NCBI GenBank assembly: GCA_025667525.1
Contig: CM046878.1
Location: forward strand, 99,711,237-99,775,236
DNA length: 64,000 bases
From: Glebionis coronaria
Lineage: Eukaryota; Streptophyta; Magnoliopsida; Asterales; Asteraceae
Direction: 5' to 3'
Each line of letters opens with the position of its first letter. Positions within the stretch are counted from its first letter, which is position 1. The translations under genes were made by a program, and so were the position numbers. Positions 11,362 through 24,328 of this stretch are shown here, one piece after another. The notes under the pieces are model-generated. The model made no database searches. It saw only the letters and a list, made by a program, of their open reading frames with translations, and was not told where the DNA came from.

Positions 11362-12624
11362 TGATGGAATTTAATAAAAAATTTAACCATATTAACCAGG
11401 GGCGGAGCTAGAAATAATTTTAAGGAGGGGTACAAATTTTTCTTCCCGGCGAATAAGAAATAGAACGAAAAGTAATGTTATTAGCGAACTTCAAGATATT
11501 TGATTAAAAAGGTAATACAACAAGATTTTTTTTGAACACAAGTTTGTACTACAATTAAAAAAATGCATAACAAAATTTGAAAAGTTTACAAATGAAAACA
11601 AATTACTTTACCCACGTGATTGCTTATCCAATCTATTCTTTTTTTATTACACCCAAGTACCCAACATGTATTATTGTACTTCTTCTTCATCATCTTCTTC
11701 AATCCCTTCCACTCCACAATTCAAACAAACTTACTTTTCTTTCAAAACTAACTACATGTATTGACTTCCGATTTATACATTCCGTCACTTTTTAAGAGGG
11801 GCACTTTACCAAAATATCTCAAAATTTTCAACAATTTAAACTACAAAATTTTCCGGTGGGAGGGGGGGGGCACGTGCCCCTCCGGTCCCCCCTTTGGCTC
11901 CGCCTCAGATATTAACACATTAATAGCACGAGTATGCAACGGAATATAAGATCACGCATAAACAAGTAATTAACATAAACGATAAAAAAAACGAGTACCT
12001 TTTATCAGTGGATTAAGTCACTTTTATCGAACAACCAATATAAACAAGAACCCAATATATAAGATCAGAATATCTCTCTAAGAATACGCACACAATACAT
12101 TGTTTAGCAAACAATTAAGTATGCTAATAGTAATAGTGATAAAGTCTACTAATATTTGTTAAAACATATTCACAAAACTAACAAAGTATGCTATTGGTTT
12201 ATCATAAAAAACAAAACCAGTAGATTGCAAATCGTCTTTTGTTTCCTCAACCAATAGATCGCAATTACTCTTTTGTTTTCTGTCGTTGGAATATCTCCAT
12301 AATGACCAAAGGTCATTCTTTATATATATGCAATGCTAAGGTCGGTGGCCTCATCGTATTAGAAAAACATATGATGGTTTTAAAAGAAAAATGTTAATTG
12401 CAAATATTCCTTTTATTGTTTTACATACAAATCATAATCGTTATAACTATTGTTTGTAAATCTCGTTAAGTAACTAAGTAATTAACGTTCGTAATAGCTT
12501 ATCACTAATTAATATATTATGAATAATATATTAACGTATAAATGTTTTACGTATCAACGTGTGCGTCTCCTTAGGCTCGAGAAGACTTCCGGACATATTA
12601 TTATTACGTATACATAATCTAACA
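11362..12624 (-). repeat. 3' LTR of block A copia, interrupted by a hAT-like element
   Basis: About 743 bp of LTR once the 512-bp insertion and its 8-bp duplication are removed. It pairs with 18,940-19,691. The minus-strand LTR starts TGTTAGATTATG and ends in a slightly mutated CCA(T)CA. Confidence 0.88.
11397..11908 (+). mobile_element. Non-autonomous hAT-like DNA element, 512 bp
   Basis: Starts CAGGGGCGGAGCTAG and ends GGCTCCGCCTCAG, imperfect terminal inverted repeats. It is flanked by an exact 8-bp target duplication ATATTAAC (11,389-11,396 and 11,909-11,916), the hAT hallmark. The matching copia LTRs at 18,970 and 46,510 lack the insertion and show the empty site. No transposase is encoded; it needs one in trans. 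Strand is arbitrary. Confidence 0.85.
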
Positions 12625-13452
12625 GCTCCCACTTGGACATGTGATAATAAAATAATAGCATTGGTTAGCGTCTAGCAACACGCAAATGCTCCCAGAAACT
12701 CTCGAGTGTAATTTTGCATAAAATACATTTAAATGACTTAAACATTTACAATCCCTTTGTTTCTAAAATGTCATGTTAATAATGGATATGGATCAAAGTC
12801 ATTCAATCTTAACTATTATGTTTCTCGTGTTACATAGTTAATATAGATTACCAATCTAATCGAGACAAATCTAGATTACCATTTGGTATGGCCATACAAA
12901 CATTTAATTAATTAACGAGGGGCCCAGTAGCGTTATTCTTCAAACCTAGTTGAATGAACAAATTCTATCTTGACTACTCGTGCCTCTTACATGCTTCAAG
13001 ATACAAATAATTATAGTCTTTACTATTACCTTATTCATGATAGCGTTAGAACTATAGCAAAAATTATCATCCACATATATAAGACCTGCTTGCATCTCAA
13101 GTCAAATGATTTAGTATTGTAGATCATTTACAAGTTTTACTTAAAGACGCCGATCCATAAAGTGATTGACTTGTTAGTAGGAGATGTCCAATATACAACT
13201 TTTAGATATTGTATGAGTTAGTGAACCGTCTTTACATATTCTACGAATATTACCATCTCTCATATATGTCTTAATTCAATTATATTCTCATATAATCAAT
13301 TGATATAGACAATTTAGAATAACATATTATTCAAGGATTTAAACATGCAAAAATAGGACCAATAAATATTAAAGAGAACGAACATATCTAATACTTCAAT
13401 TCATAAAATAAATATTGTTTAACAATATCCTTTATCCAAATACTACAACAGA
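12625..13452 (-). other. 3' untranslated part of block A copia
   Basis: About 830 bp between the RNase H stop and the polypurine tract; no coding potential on either strand. Block B has the same stretch at 47,222-48,047. Confidence 0.7.
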
Positions 13453-16400
13453 TTACATGAAACTACTAGTAGGAAGAAGTCCTATGCTCCTAGCTTGTTG
13501 AGTAAGCTTTTTATCAGGTAAAGCCTTCGTAAAAGGATCTTCTAGATTATTATCTGTATAAAATTTAACTAGATCAATTTCATCTAATTCGATACATTCT
13601 CGAACATAGTGATATCTCCTTTGGTAGTGTCTGGCGCCTCTTTGAACTCCCGGTTCGTTAGATATGATGATTGCACTTGAATTGTTATAATACATCTTTA
13701 TAGGTTCTTCATTGGTAGGAACTACGTCAAGTTCACCAATAAACTTCCTCATCCAAACATATTCCTTTGCAGCTTCAGAAGCAGCAATATATTCGGCTTC
13801 TGTGGCAGACTGTGCAGTAGTATTTTTTTTGGAGCTCTTCCATACTACCGCGCCTCCGTTCAAAACGAAAAACATACCCAGTTTAAGATTTAATGTCATC
13901 TCTATCAGTTTCAAATCTAGCATCACAATAACAATTAACTTACAGCCTAGTAGCTTCCGGATTTCCACCATAAACCAAAAACGTATCCTTATTATGTCGT
14001 AAATAGTTAAGAATATTTTTCACAGCAGTCCAGTAACTTTCACCTAAATTTTGTTGAAATCGGTTTGTAATATTTTACGCAAACGCAACATCAGGTCTTC
14101 TGCACCTCACAACATACATAATAGATCCTACAGCCGAAGCATAAGGAACATTTTGCATACACTTCATCTCTGTAGATGTAGTAGCATATTGTGTTTTATT
14201 TAAGTCATAGTGCACTTGCATAGGAATGAGACCACGCTTGGAATTATCCATTCTATACTTCTTCAAGATATGCATTTTGACTTGGTCCAATTAGCCGCTT
14301 CGATCTATCTCTATAGATTTTGATTCCAAGGATAAACGTCGCTTCCCCTAAATCTTTCATCGAAAAACATTTTCCAAGATAGGTATTTACCTCTTGTAAA
14401 CTTGGAATATGATTTCCCATAATGATTATGTCATCAACATATAAGATTAGGAAAACAACGTTACTCCTACTAGCTTTTTGATATACACATGGCTTATCTA
14501 GATTTTGATCAAATCCAAACTTTTTTATTTCTTCATCAAATCTTTTATTCTAGTTTCTTGATGCTTGATTAAGTCCATAAATGGATCTTTGAAGCCTACA
14601 TACTTTTCTTTGATACTTAGGATCAGCAAAACCTTTTGGTTGTTCCATATAGATTTCTTCTTCTAAGAATCCATTCAAGAACGCGGTTTTTACATCCATT
14701 TGCCATATTTCATAATCATAGTACGCTGCTATAGCTATGAGAATCCTAACAGCTCTCAAATCTACAACTGGAGAAAAGGTTTCCTCATAGTCAACACCAT
14801 AAGTTTGTGTAAATCCTTTTGCTACAAATCGAGCTTTATAGGTGTGTACAATGCCATCCATGCTTGTCTTCTTCTTTTAGATCCACTTACCCTTTACGAA
14901 TTTCGCATTGGGTGGTAAATCTACAAGTCTACAGACTTGATTATCTTTCATAGATTTCATTTCCACATTCATAGCAACAATCCACTTATCGGATTCAGAA
15001 TCCAATATTGCATCTCTATAGTTAGTTGGTTCATTAAGATCCCCTAAACTATGTTCCTCGACTCTACATCTAGACATAGTCGTTCAGGTGCTTTGATTGT
15101 TCTTTTTGACTTACGAATAGGGACAACATCCTCTTCTTGAGTTACATCAGGTGCAAGACTTTCTTCCTCAATTGGATGTTCGCTAGTAGTTTTAGAAGGT
15201 AAAATATCTTCATCCTCTAGTTCTACAATCCTCCCACTCTCTTTTTGAACTATGAGATTCTTTTCAAAGAAATCTGCATACCTCTCAACAACTATTTTGT
15301 TTTCAGGTGGGTAGTAGAAATAGTAAACCGTAGTTTACTTAGGGTAACCTATGAAGACACACTTAACCGATCTTGATTGAAGCTTGTCAGGCGTGTGACG
15401 TTCACATGTGCCTCACAATCCCACACCTTTAAGTAATACAAGTTAGGGACTTTTCCATGCCATAGTTCACATGGAGTCTTGTCAACCTTCTTGGTTGGAA
15501 CCATATTGATAATGCGTACAACAGCCTCTAGAGCATAATCCCAAAAGGATAGTGGCAAATTAGAAAGACTCATCATTGATCAAACCATGTTTAGCAAAGT
15601 TCGATTTCTCCTCTAAGAAACACCGTTGTGTTGTGGTGTGTAAGGAAGAGTCAACTATTGGAAAATTCCACTACCTTTAGATAATCTTAAAATTCTTGAC
15701 TAATATATTCACCACCACGATCCGATCGAATGGCTTTAATAGTCTTACCAAGTTGATTTTCTACTTCATTCTTGTATACCTTGAATGCTTCAAAGACTTC
15801 ATGTTTATGTTTATGTAAATAAACATAACCATAACGACTATAATCATCAGTAAAGGTAGCACCTTGCTTTGACACATGTCTAAGTGGACCACATACATCG
15901 GTATGGATTAATCCAAGTAGATCTTTCAACTTTTCTGTTTTATACGAAAAGGATTTCCTTGTCATCTTGTCCGATATACAAGAAACACATTGATCAAACG
16001 GTTCACTATCCGTTGAGTTTAAAAGTCCATCATGTTGCAACTTTTGAATTTGCTTCTTGTTAATATGAGCAAGTCAACAATACCAAATATAAGTCGAATC
16101 TAAACTTGCTTTAGATTTCTTATTACTAATCGAATACATTGAATTCACAATTTGCAAAGTATGATCATGCATATCAATTTCATAAATACCATTAACACGG
16201 ATAAAATTAAAACAAATCATATCATTAAAAAACGGCCATACCAGAATCCATAAATTTATGAATAAACCCTTTATCATGCAAACAAGAAACTGAAACAACA
16301 CATATAGTTATAGTAGGTGCATAATGACAATCATCCAAAACAAGAATTAAACCATTAGGTAAAACTAAGTCAAAACTTCCAATAGCTTCTACTTCAGCAC

Positions 16401-16635
16401 ATACGTCGTTTCCAACATACAAGTAGACAGCACCTTGCTTTAGTTTCTTTGCTCCTCTAAGTCCCTGTTTTGTGTTACACATGTTAGTACCACAACTAGT
16501 GTCATACACCCAGGAATTTTTAGAACAAGAAAATAATTCAATAGTATAAATACCTGAAGAAGTGGACGATCCAACTTGCTTCTTCTTTTTCATCAACTCA
16601 GCTAGATAAACAGCAATTCGTCTTCCAATGTCCAA
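13453..16635 (-). pseudogene. Copia Pol remnant, block A
   Basis: Read right to left. Protease region 16,225-16,635 has DTSCGT where the catalytic motif should be DTG. GAG-pre-integrase and integrase pieces are at 16,074-16,301, 15,687-16,040 (includes TDDYSRYGY and RSDRGGEY) and 15,349-15,576. Reverse transcriptase pieces are at 14,877-15,077 and 14,550-14,861 (YKARFVAKGFTQ, WQMDVKTAFLNG), with YVDDIII near 14,420-14,445 and more at 14,075-14,290. RNase H is at 13,453-13,971 (SATEAEYIA, DPFTKAL). The domain order is that of Ty1/copia. Frameshifts and stops separate all pieces, so no polyprotein can be made. Confidence 0.92.
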
Positions 16636-17469
16636 CCTCTTTGCAGTGGTGACATGTGGAATCTTTTATCGGATGCTCTTTCTTATAAGGTTGAGACTTT
16701 TTAGGTTTATGAGGATAAGAATTTTTAGGACCCTTATCCTTACCTTTACCTTTAGCCTTACCACCTTGCGGTTTGTACTTATGGATCCTACCACCTTGGA
16801 TCGCCATCACTTGTGGTGTAGAAGAAGATGCAACATTTGACTTCTTGTTCTTCTTAACTCCTTTCTCAATTTTAATAAGCGAAGAATGAACTTCACTAAT
16901 TGTCTTCCTCGTGCTTTGCATATTGTAATTTTGCACAAAGCTCTCAAAATCACTTGAAAGTGAATTGAGAATCAAGTTGACAGATACAACTTCTGGAAGA
17001 ACATAGTTGAGAGTTTCCAAATGATCCAAATAGCTTTTCATCAATAAAACATAATCGCTAACGGATTGACCCTCTTCCTGTTTGCATAAATGGAAAGTGT
17101 GTACTAACTCTTGTAGTTCGACACCAGGAGTCTTTCCATACATCTTTTGAAGCTCAGTTATCATGTCCTTAGGACTTTTTTTTCAAATTGCTGATAAAGT
17201 TTTGGACTCATAGTTCCAAGCATTAAACAAGCAACTTCATTATGACGATCATAAAGAGCTTTCCATTCTACTAATTGTTCGTTAGTAGCAGTAGCACCAG
17301 GATGGCCAGGAAAAGGATTGTCTTACACATCCTGTAGTTTCTCCACACGCACAACTAGTTTAAGTGCCCGTAACCACTTATTAAAGTTGGGACCATTAAG
17401 TTGTTGCTTCTCAAGAAACGACCTGAAAGCTGAATTATTTTGTTTGGTTTGGGCATTGTTTGTTGCCAT
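16598..17469 (-). pseudogene. Copia Gag remnant, block A
   Basis: Capsid-like Gag from ATG at 17,469, with a C-terminal Lys-rich tract and a zinc knuckle CHHCKEVGHWKTNC (CX2CX4HX4C). Compared with the open block B copy it carries a frameshift near 17,180 in a T run and a stop near 17,320. Gag passes out of frame into protease just after the knuckle, and the same frame break exists in block B, so it is ancestral to both copies. Confidence 0.9.
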
Positions 17470-18939
17470 CTACAAATAAACAAAGTTCAATAATTTAGTA
17501 TTTTCGATAATACTTACTTTATAGAAAATTAAATACCCATGTTTATAAATAAACAATTAATTTTCTAAAAGATAGAATCCATCACACATCAGTTGATCTG
17601 CTAGTGATGATGATATTCAAGGGGTAATTGACGTTCAATAATTGCATCCAATACAACTTCTAGAATTATGGGACTCAACTTTATATACATCACTTGTGAC
17701 AATTTAAAAGTGAAAAATCAAACATGTTTATCCCATCTACTGTCACGAGTTAAGGTCTCGCCTACTTAACTTGCTTAAGTCGTCCAACCAAAAACCATGA
17801 TTATATAACACCGACGTCTCACAATAGAGTGTATTATATCACCTTGGGTTAGAAAATCACCACAGTCTAACGTATGGTGAAAGAGTAAGTGCAGTGCTTT
17901 TACGAGTTGGATGGCAAATAAACTTATTTCAAATGGTATAAATTTTGACAATTTTAAAACAGGTACAAAGAAGCATGCAACATCTTTGTATCATGATAAT
18001 TTACTCAATTCGTTAATTATAGACATCACATATTTAACTCACAATTCAATTGTATAAATAGTGATATCATACAAAATTAACGATTCAACATGTATTCTAT
18101 TTAAAGAAGTTTAATTTTATCACAAGAAAAGATTAAAGAATGATTAAAATCATTCAAACCCTAGACCATTCACGACTTCCTAAATAGTATGCAAGATAAG
18201 GAGACTACAAGTAGTCAAGTATTATAGGGCAATGATATCTACAAAACCGAAGTCTTGATGAGTCTTCATGAACCTTAGCCTTGCAACTAGATAGTACTTT
18301 TGCAAATCACGTCATTAATAAAATTTTACAACTTTAAAGTAGAAAAAAATTATAAACTTTATTCTTGCTAATCACGGCGTGAGTTAGATTTAAAACCATG
18401 TAAGGGCGACTCATTTGTTGCCACATATGATCGTGCAAGAAGAAGATTATAATAAATCAAATTTTATATAGTTTTAGTCCTGTTTATTTTTATTTTCCAG
18501 AAAATCCTTTTCTTGAACCATGATTTATAACAATTATAATCGAAAGCAAAACAAATAAACATTAACCTAGAACATATACCCAATTAACAATTAATCACAT
18601 ACTTTATGCATACCACATCAATCATGACTTCAGTTAAAACAATTAATAAAGAACACATGATCCATGGTAAACTTCCATGATTCCCGTGGGTCGAACCATA
18701 ATTTTTACAATTAACAACGTGTAAATAACGACTAATTAACGATTGACATCATATTTATCAACAAAAATTGCATACAACTTAGGGTTTTGTCTAATTATTT
18801 TTGTTAACCCTGATTAGGGTTTATGAAAACCTAATCAGCAAATAAAATAATTCAAACAACATCATAGTAAGTTTACACAATTTTTTCTCGTTCATTTTTT
18901 AATGTAATTCAAAGCTATACGAACGGCTCATGATGTCAC
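17470..18939 (-). other. 5' leader of block A copia
   Basis: About 1.47 kb between the 5' LTR and gag, without coding potential on either strand. It ends at a mutated primer-binding site (18,921-18,939). A matching leader in block B is cut at 53,090 by the Athila-like insertion. Confidence 0.75.
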
Positions 18940-19691
18940 TTTTGGAATTTATTAAAACTCTTAACCATATTAACACATTAATAGTATGAGTACGCAGCGG
19001 AATTTAGGATCGCTTATAGACAAGTAATTAACATAAACGATAAAGATACACGTACCTTTTAGCAATGGATTAAGTCGCTTTTATAGAACAACCAATATAA
19101 ATGAAAACCCAATTTATATATAAGATCAAACTATGATCTCTCTAAGAATACGCACACAATACGTTGTTTAGCAAACAATTAAGTATGCTAGTACTAATAG
19201 TGATAAAGCATATTAATATTTGTTAAAAGAATATTCACAAAACTAACAAAGTGTGCTATTGGTTTATCATAAAAAAACCAATAGATCGCAAAACGTATTT
19301 TGTTTTCTCAACCAATAGATCGCAATTTGTCTTTTGTTTTCTGTCGTTGGAATATCTCCATAATGACCAAAGGTCATTCTTTATATATATGCAATGCTAA
19401 GGTCGGTGGCCTAATCCTATTAGGAAAACATATGATGGTTTTAAAACAAAAACGTTAATTGCAAATATTCCTTTTATTGTTTTACATACAAATCATAATC
19501 GTTAACGTTTAACTATTGTTTGTAAAATCCCGTTAAGTAACTAATTAATTAACGTTCGTAATAGCTTATCACTAATTAATATATTACGAATAATATATTA
19601 ACGTATAATTATTTTACGTATTAACGCATGCGTCTCCTTAGGCTCGAGACGACTTTCGGACATATTATTATTACGTGTACATAATCCAACA
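18940..19691 (-). repeat. 5' LTR of block A copia
   Basis: About 752 bp, matching 11,362-12,624 without its insertion and 46,480-47,221, with scattered differences. Followed by the ATGTC target duplication. Confidence 0.88.
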
Positions 19692-19779
19692 ATGTCCTCG
19701 AAGATTCTTTTGGTAAATGTTGACCTGCATTGATTGTGATTAGCATAGTCATTAGTGAACGCAGTGAAGTGGCCCAAAC

Positions 19780-22388
19780 TGTGACAACCCTAGATTTTGG
19801 ATTTGTCACTTTTGATTGTTTGACTTTGATTATGTGCTTTGTGTGCGTTTACGTGCATTCTATTTATTTTTAGCCTTGGATTGGATCTTTTTCATCGTAC
19901 ATGTATTGCGTGGTACATTATATAATGTTATGATGGGGTTAGTTTGTGCTCATTAGTTCACTTGGATGTAACTATGATAGAATGCGGTGCTATTTTAGGA
20001 TTTTATGTGTACGTATATGTATTATAGTAAATCGTATTTTTATGATTTAGGGTTTAGCATTTTGAGGTCTCGGATGAGTATTAGTCACGGGAATAATTTA
20101 CAGGATGGTTTTAAGTCATTTATGACTTAGTTATAAAGTTTATTTCTTATTTTAATAATTTTCATAAAACTGTATATTTTACGTATTTTACGTTAATCAC
20201 GTAAAATTGACTAGTTAAAAGGTTTAGGTGTAATTAATTAATTAAGGGATTAATAAAAAAATATAATTAAGGTAATAATTATTAAAAACGAATTTAATAA
20301 TAAAATAAAATAAATATTATTTTTTGTAAAAATTTTATATAAAGACGGAGGAAAAAAAATAAGAAAAAGGAAAAAAAGAAAAAAAAAAGGTAAGTACTAT
20401 TGGGCTAGGATTTGTTTAGTTAAATTATATAAGGATTTTATTAAAATCAAAACACATAAAAAATCCCTGGAGAACTCAAACGGTGATCAACAATATTTTT
20501 TTAGGGTTTCATAACTTTTTCTTGATTCAAGGTAAGTGATCAATTTAACTTTAATATAATTCATGTTTTTACTAATTTATCATGATTGTAATGTTAATTA
20601 ACCATCATTGAGATGATTAGGGTTTTATTAATTTTCTGGAAAATATATTAATTAAGATCCATTAATGATTTTAGGGTTCTTGTTTAATAATTTAAAGGTA
20701 ATTTAATGATGTTTAGAGGGTTAGTGCATAAAGGCGTAAAATAGTCTGATTTTTAGGGCTGTCTTGTGTCGACTTCTTCGGGCAGTAGGTAGAACCTTTG
20801 GTCGAGTTTCTTTTTTTTTAAATTAAGTTCAGAGAGTCTAATTTTCAAAAATGTAAGGTTGGTAGAAAATGGAGTTCGGAAGGTCGTCAAACAATTTTTA
20901 CAAAAACAGTGCACTGTTTAGGAATAAATTTGGATTTCGGGAATTTGAGTCAAAACCTAACCAAACGAATGAGATAGCCAAATATTTTTTATTTGGGAAC
21001 TCTTTATAATATATATCAGAGTATTGGAGGTTTTCAATAAAAGTTATGGTGTTTTGGTCGGGGTTTTGGTGACAAACATTTAGCACGTACAGAAAATCAG
21101 TTTTGGTAAAAATGACTTTTGGCGTAGAGACTAAACGAAAGGGTTAAACGTGTAAGTAGAAAGTAAAATTGGTTTTTGGAGTTCTTAGATCATATAACAA
21201 AATAACTCCAGTAGGTTAGGAACCAAGTGTGGTGTTAAGTTCACTTCATGTGATCGTTTAGTGACTAGTAAACCGTACCGGGGAAAAACTCGATTATTAC
21301 GTATACAATAGCTTGTAGTTGGAGAACTAGATTGTGGGGATTGGGGGATTAGATTCATCTCCTTGATTGTTACTTAACTTGGGTGTTAAGAACTGAGCTA
21401 AGGGTGTCGTGTATGATTTTATAGTTTTGCAGGAGTGCTAGCTTGTTATGCTATCAGGTGAGTTCATTTCCCATTTTCACTGAGTTTTTAAATGTTTTCT
21501 TCTAGTATGTGATGGAGATGACACTTGTGGGGTTCTTAAAATATTTTGGTACTATATTTTTATAATTGTTTGGACATAGATGTGTAATTGTGTGACATGC
21601 GTGCTTATGTGTTCTCATATGTGCTTTGATATGTGTTCTGATATGTGAATCTTGTTTGGGTTCTGATTGGCTTTGGTACATAGATGTATGGCCGTCTATG
21701 GGATCAGTTGTGATGTGTGTGGAGCGTGGGGCACGATCCGTCCTGAGTACTTGTGCATCGTCTCTTCGGAGGCAAGATATCTTGACGGGGATATGGTTCA
21801 ACTTCCACTAGTGGTGTGGGAAAGATCCGGATAGTGTGGTGCATTGTTCTTATTGTGTGTTCTTGACTGATATAATTGTGATTTGTTTGTAGTTGTATGT
21901 AACATGATTATCACTTTATGGTCCATTGCTTTAATTTGTTTTCTTCAACTTATTTATAGCGGTTGACAAGGTTTCTTAAGATGTTTTGATAACTTAAACC
22001 TATGTTCTCACCAAATTTATGTTGACAGATTTTAGTGTCATTTTCAGGTGAGGTAGTTATGAAGGATAATGTTAGAAGTGGCTAGAGTCTAGAGGCTGCT
22101 AGGATTGCATTAGGAATAATCCCTTTCCTCTTAGTATTTATTTAATGTTTGAATAAGTGGTACATTTTAGACACCTATATGTTTGACGTTTGTTTATTTG
22201 TTTGTCTTTGGTAAGAGGTAGTCATGTTACCTACTTACCTAGATGCCTGCAGTGTTTGAGATATTGTCATGACATTGTGTCACCTTTTTATGACATTTCT
22301 ATTTCATTTAGTTCTATCTATAGACACGCTATTGTTGTGATGGTATCCATACGTCACGCCCCATATTCCGCCATGGTGGGGTGTGACA
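19780..22388 (+). repeat. 5' LTR of the large-LTR element
   Basis: 2,609 bp, direct repeat of 24,329-26,909. Short open frames inside are also present in the other LTR and resemble no protein; I treat them as chance. Confidence 0.9.
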
Positions 22389-24328
22389 GAATGGTATCAG
22401 AGCCAATGGTTATAGAGAATTAGGTTGCCTAGTCGCGTATCCTAGTTTATAGCTTAAGGGTCCTTGTATATAGGCGTCATAGGATTATGTGTGCATTTTA
22501 TATTAATTGATGTGTTTGGATGTTATTTATTGCGATGTTTTGGCTAGTATGAATTGAACCATAGTAAGTTCATACTTAGCTACATGTTATTTTCTTTATG
22601 GGTTTTGACTAGTGTGGGTTGAACCATAGTCGTATACGCTAGTCATTGTTGGATTTTGTTTAATTATGTTTTAATGTTCTTTATACATTTTGAATTTTGT
22701 CTACGCTGGTTCAACTGGACTACGAGTTTATGTGTTTCATGCTTTGGATACGTTATTTTAATACATGGGATTTTGAATCTTATTTTATGTTGTGGTTATG
22801 TGCTTATATGAGTTGTAGGATCTATGTGTTTATTTGAGTCGGTAGACTGATGTGTTATGTTTAGTATTAATTCTTATAAGTGTCATCATAGGAGGGAGTA
22901 CATTAGTGAAAGGGGAATGGTATAAGTATGGTGGCCAACATAGTTATACAAGTATCACGACATCAATGGATTCCTAAGTATGGTTGCATGAAAGAAGGTT
23001 AATACATGCTTGTATAGTATAAGTTGGATGGATTTGAGTGTATGTACGCATATGCCTATATATGTATATTTCCCTTCTACTTATCGGTTGTATTCTTAGG
23101 ATGGTTTGCTAGTTCTTTTCTCTTTGGGATGTTCAACTTCTGTAGTAGCGTATTTATCGAGTCCTTATTTCACGTATTTGTTTGTACGGTAATTTTGGTG
23201 TAGAGGCTATTGAGAGGGTGGAGATTTCTTTTTGGAATAATGATATCTTTTGTTTTGAGTCTTACATGGTAAAAAAATGGAACTTGCAAATAGTAAATAA
23301 AAAATAGTTGTTGGTAGTCGATAAAATGAGGGTAAAGTGTCGAAAACATGTTTGAAATAAGGTGGAATATAAATTATTTTTTTACATATAAGCATGCTTG
23401 TTTATTTTAAAATAAATTGTTTTTGATCACCTAAAGTTATTGTTCTTTAGTTAGAATTTTTGTTCTTATTAATTTAAATATGTTAAAATCATGTATTTAA
23501 TCATATGATGGATGAGAGTTTTAATTTTCTGGAATTAAAATAAATTAGGGCTTGAATTTGGTAATTAATAAGGGGTTTTAGGGTTTAAAATCGTTTTTTG
23601 GGTATAAATCGGAGTAGGCAGAAAGTGTCGCTAAACTGTCAAATTCTGTCGCTAAACTGTCAGAAACTGTCGCTAATGCCTAGGCAGGTTTTAGGTAAAA
23701 ATTGTTTTGGTCATAACTAGTTTGTTTTTAAAGCTTTTTGGGTGATTCAAAAGCCTAAAATTATGTACTCGGAACGTACTTTTCAAATATTTGTTTAGTA
23801 AATGGAGGTCAGTGGCTAGGTCTAATAAATTGTACAAGTGTCGAGTTCAAGGTTAATTTTTAGACAACATGGTTTAAACTCGTGTTTTGGGTATTTTGGG
23901 GTAATGAACACTTGGAGGGTTAACATAGAGATGAGTTGGGATGGAATTTGAGATTTATTTAGACCTTAGTATACGTGGTTATATTTTGATGAGTTTTGAT
24001 TTATGGTATTTATGAGTAAGACTGAAATTAGGGTGACAGTTTTAAACCCGTCGAGTTATGTGATGGATCCTAACTTGGTTTCAAGACAGTTCTTGTTTGA
24101 TGAGTTGCGAGATTTAGTTAGTTTGGTTACATAACTTTATGGTTTTAATAAGTTTCCTCGCGGACGGTTAAGGCTCATGAGTTGTTGGTTGAGATTATTT
24201 TAGTATAAACTGATTTCACGTTTGAACGTGAAGGTTTTATCAAGGATATGTATCCCCATTTGTTTCCTAAAGATAAGTTTGAGTTTCGGATTAAATCTCG
24301 GGACGAGATTTCTATTAGGAGGGAGTGA
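22389..24328 (+). other. Short interior of the large-LTR element
   Basis: 1,940 bp between primer-binding site and polypurine tract. No frame over about 65 codons and no retroelement domain seen. The last 40 bases keep a relic of an autonomous parent's 3' coding end. Confidence 0.8.

Larger units (their letters stand above)
7..19691 (+). repeat. Duplicated block A
   Basis: Synthase, sHSP and copia element in the same order and orientation as 42,170-53,090. The copia insertion shares its ATGTC target site in both, so it was present before duplication. Confidence 0.9.
11362..19691 (-). mobile_element. Ty1/copia LTR retrotransposon, block A copy
   Basis: An 8,330-bp element on the minus strand with target duplication ATGTC (11,357-11,361 and 19,692-19,696). 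The 3' LTR is 11,362-12,624, including a 512-bp hAT-like insertion; the 5' LTR is 18,940-19,691. A polypurine tract (minus strand AAGTGGGAGC) abuts 12,625. The primer-binding site at 18,921-18,939 is a mutated Met-tRNA type. Gag, protease, integrase, reverse transcriptase and RNase H remnants follow in copia order, all broken. LTRs have diverged visibly, so the insertion is old. Block B has an element of the same family at the same target site, so it predates the duplication. Confidence 0.92.

Noticed and set aside
18240..18290. CTTGATGAGTCTTC resembling a hammerhead ribozyme core
   Set aside because: The CUGAUGA core is altered and no GAAA with the required stems follows.
21626..21811. Short frames repeated at 26,112-26,333, and 22,190-22,423 repeated at 26,711-26,959
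   Set aside because: They lie in the two LTRs of a non-autonomous element, are not conserved in length, and resemble no protein.
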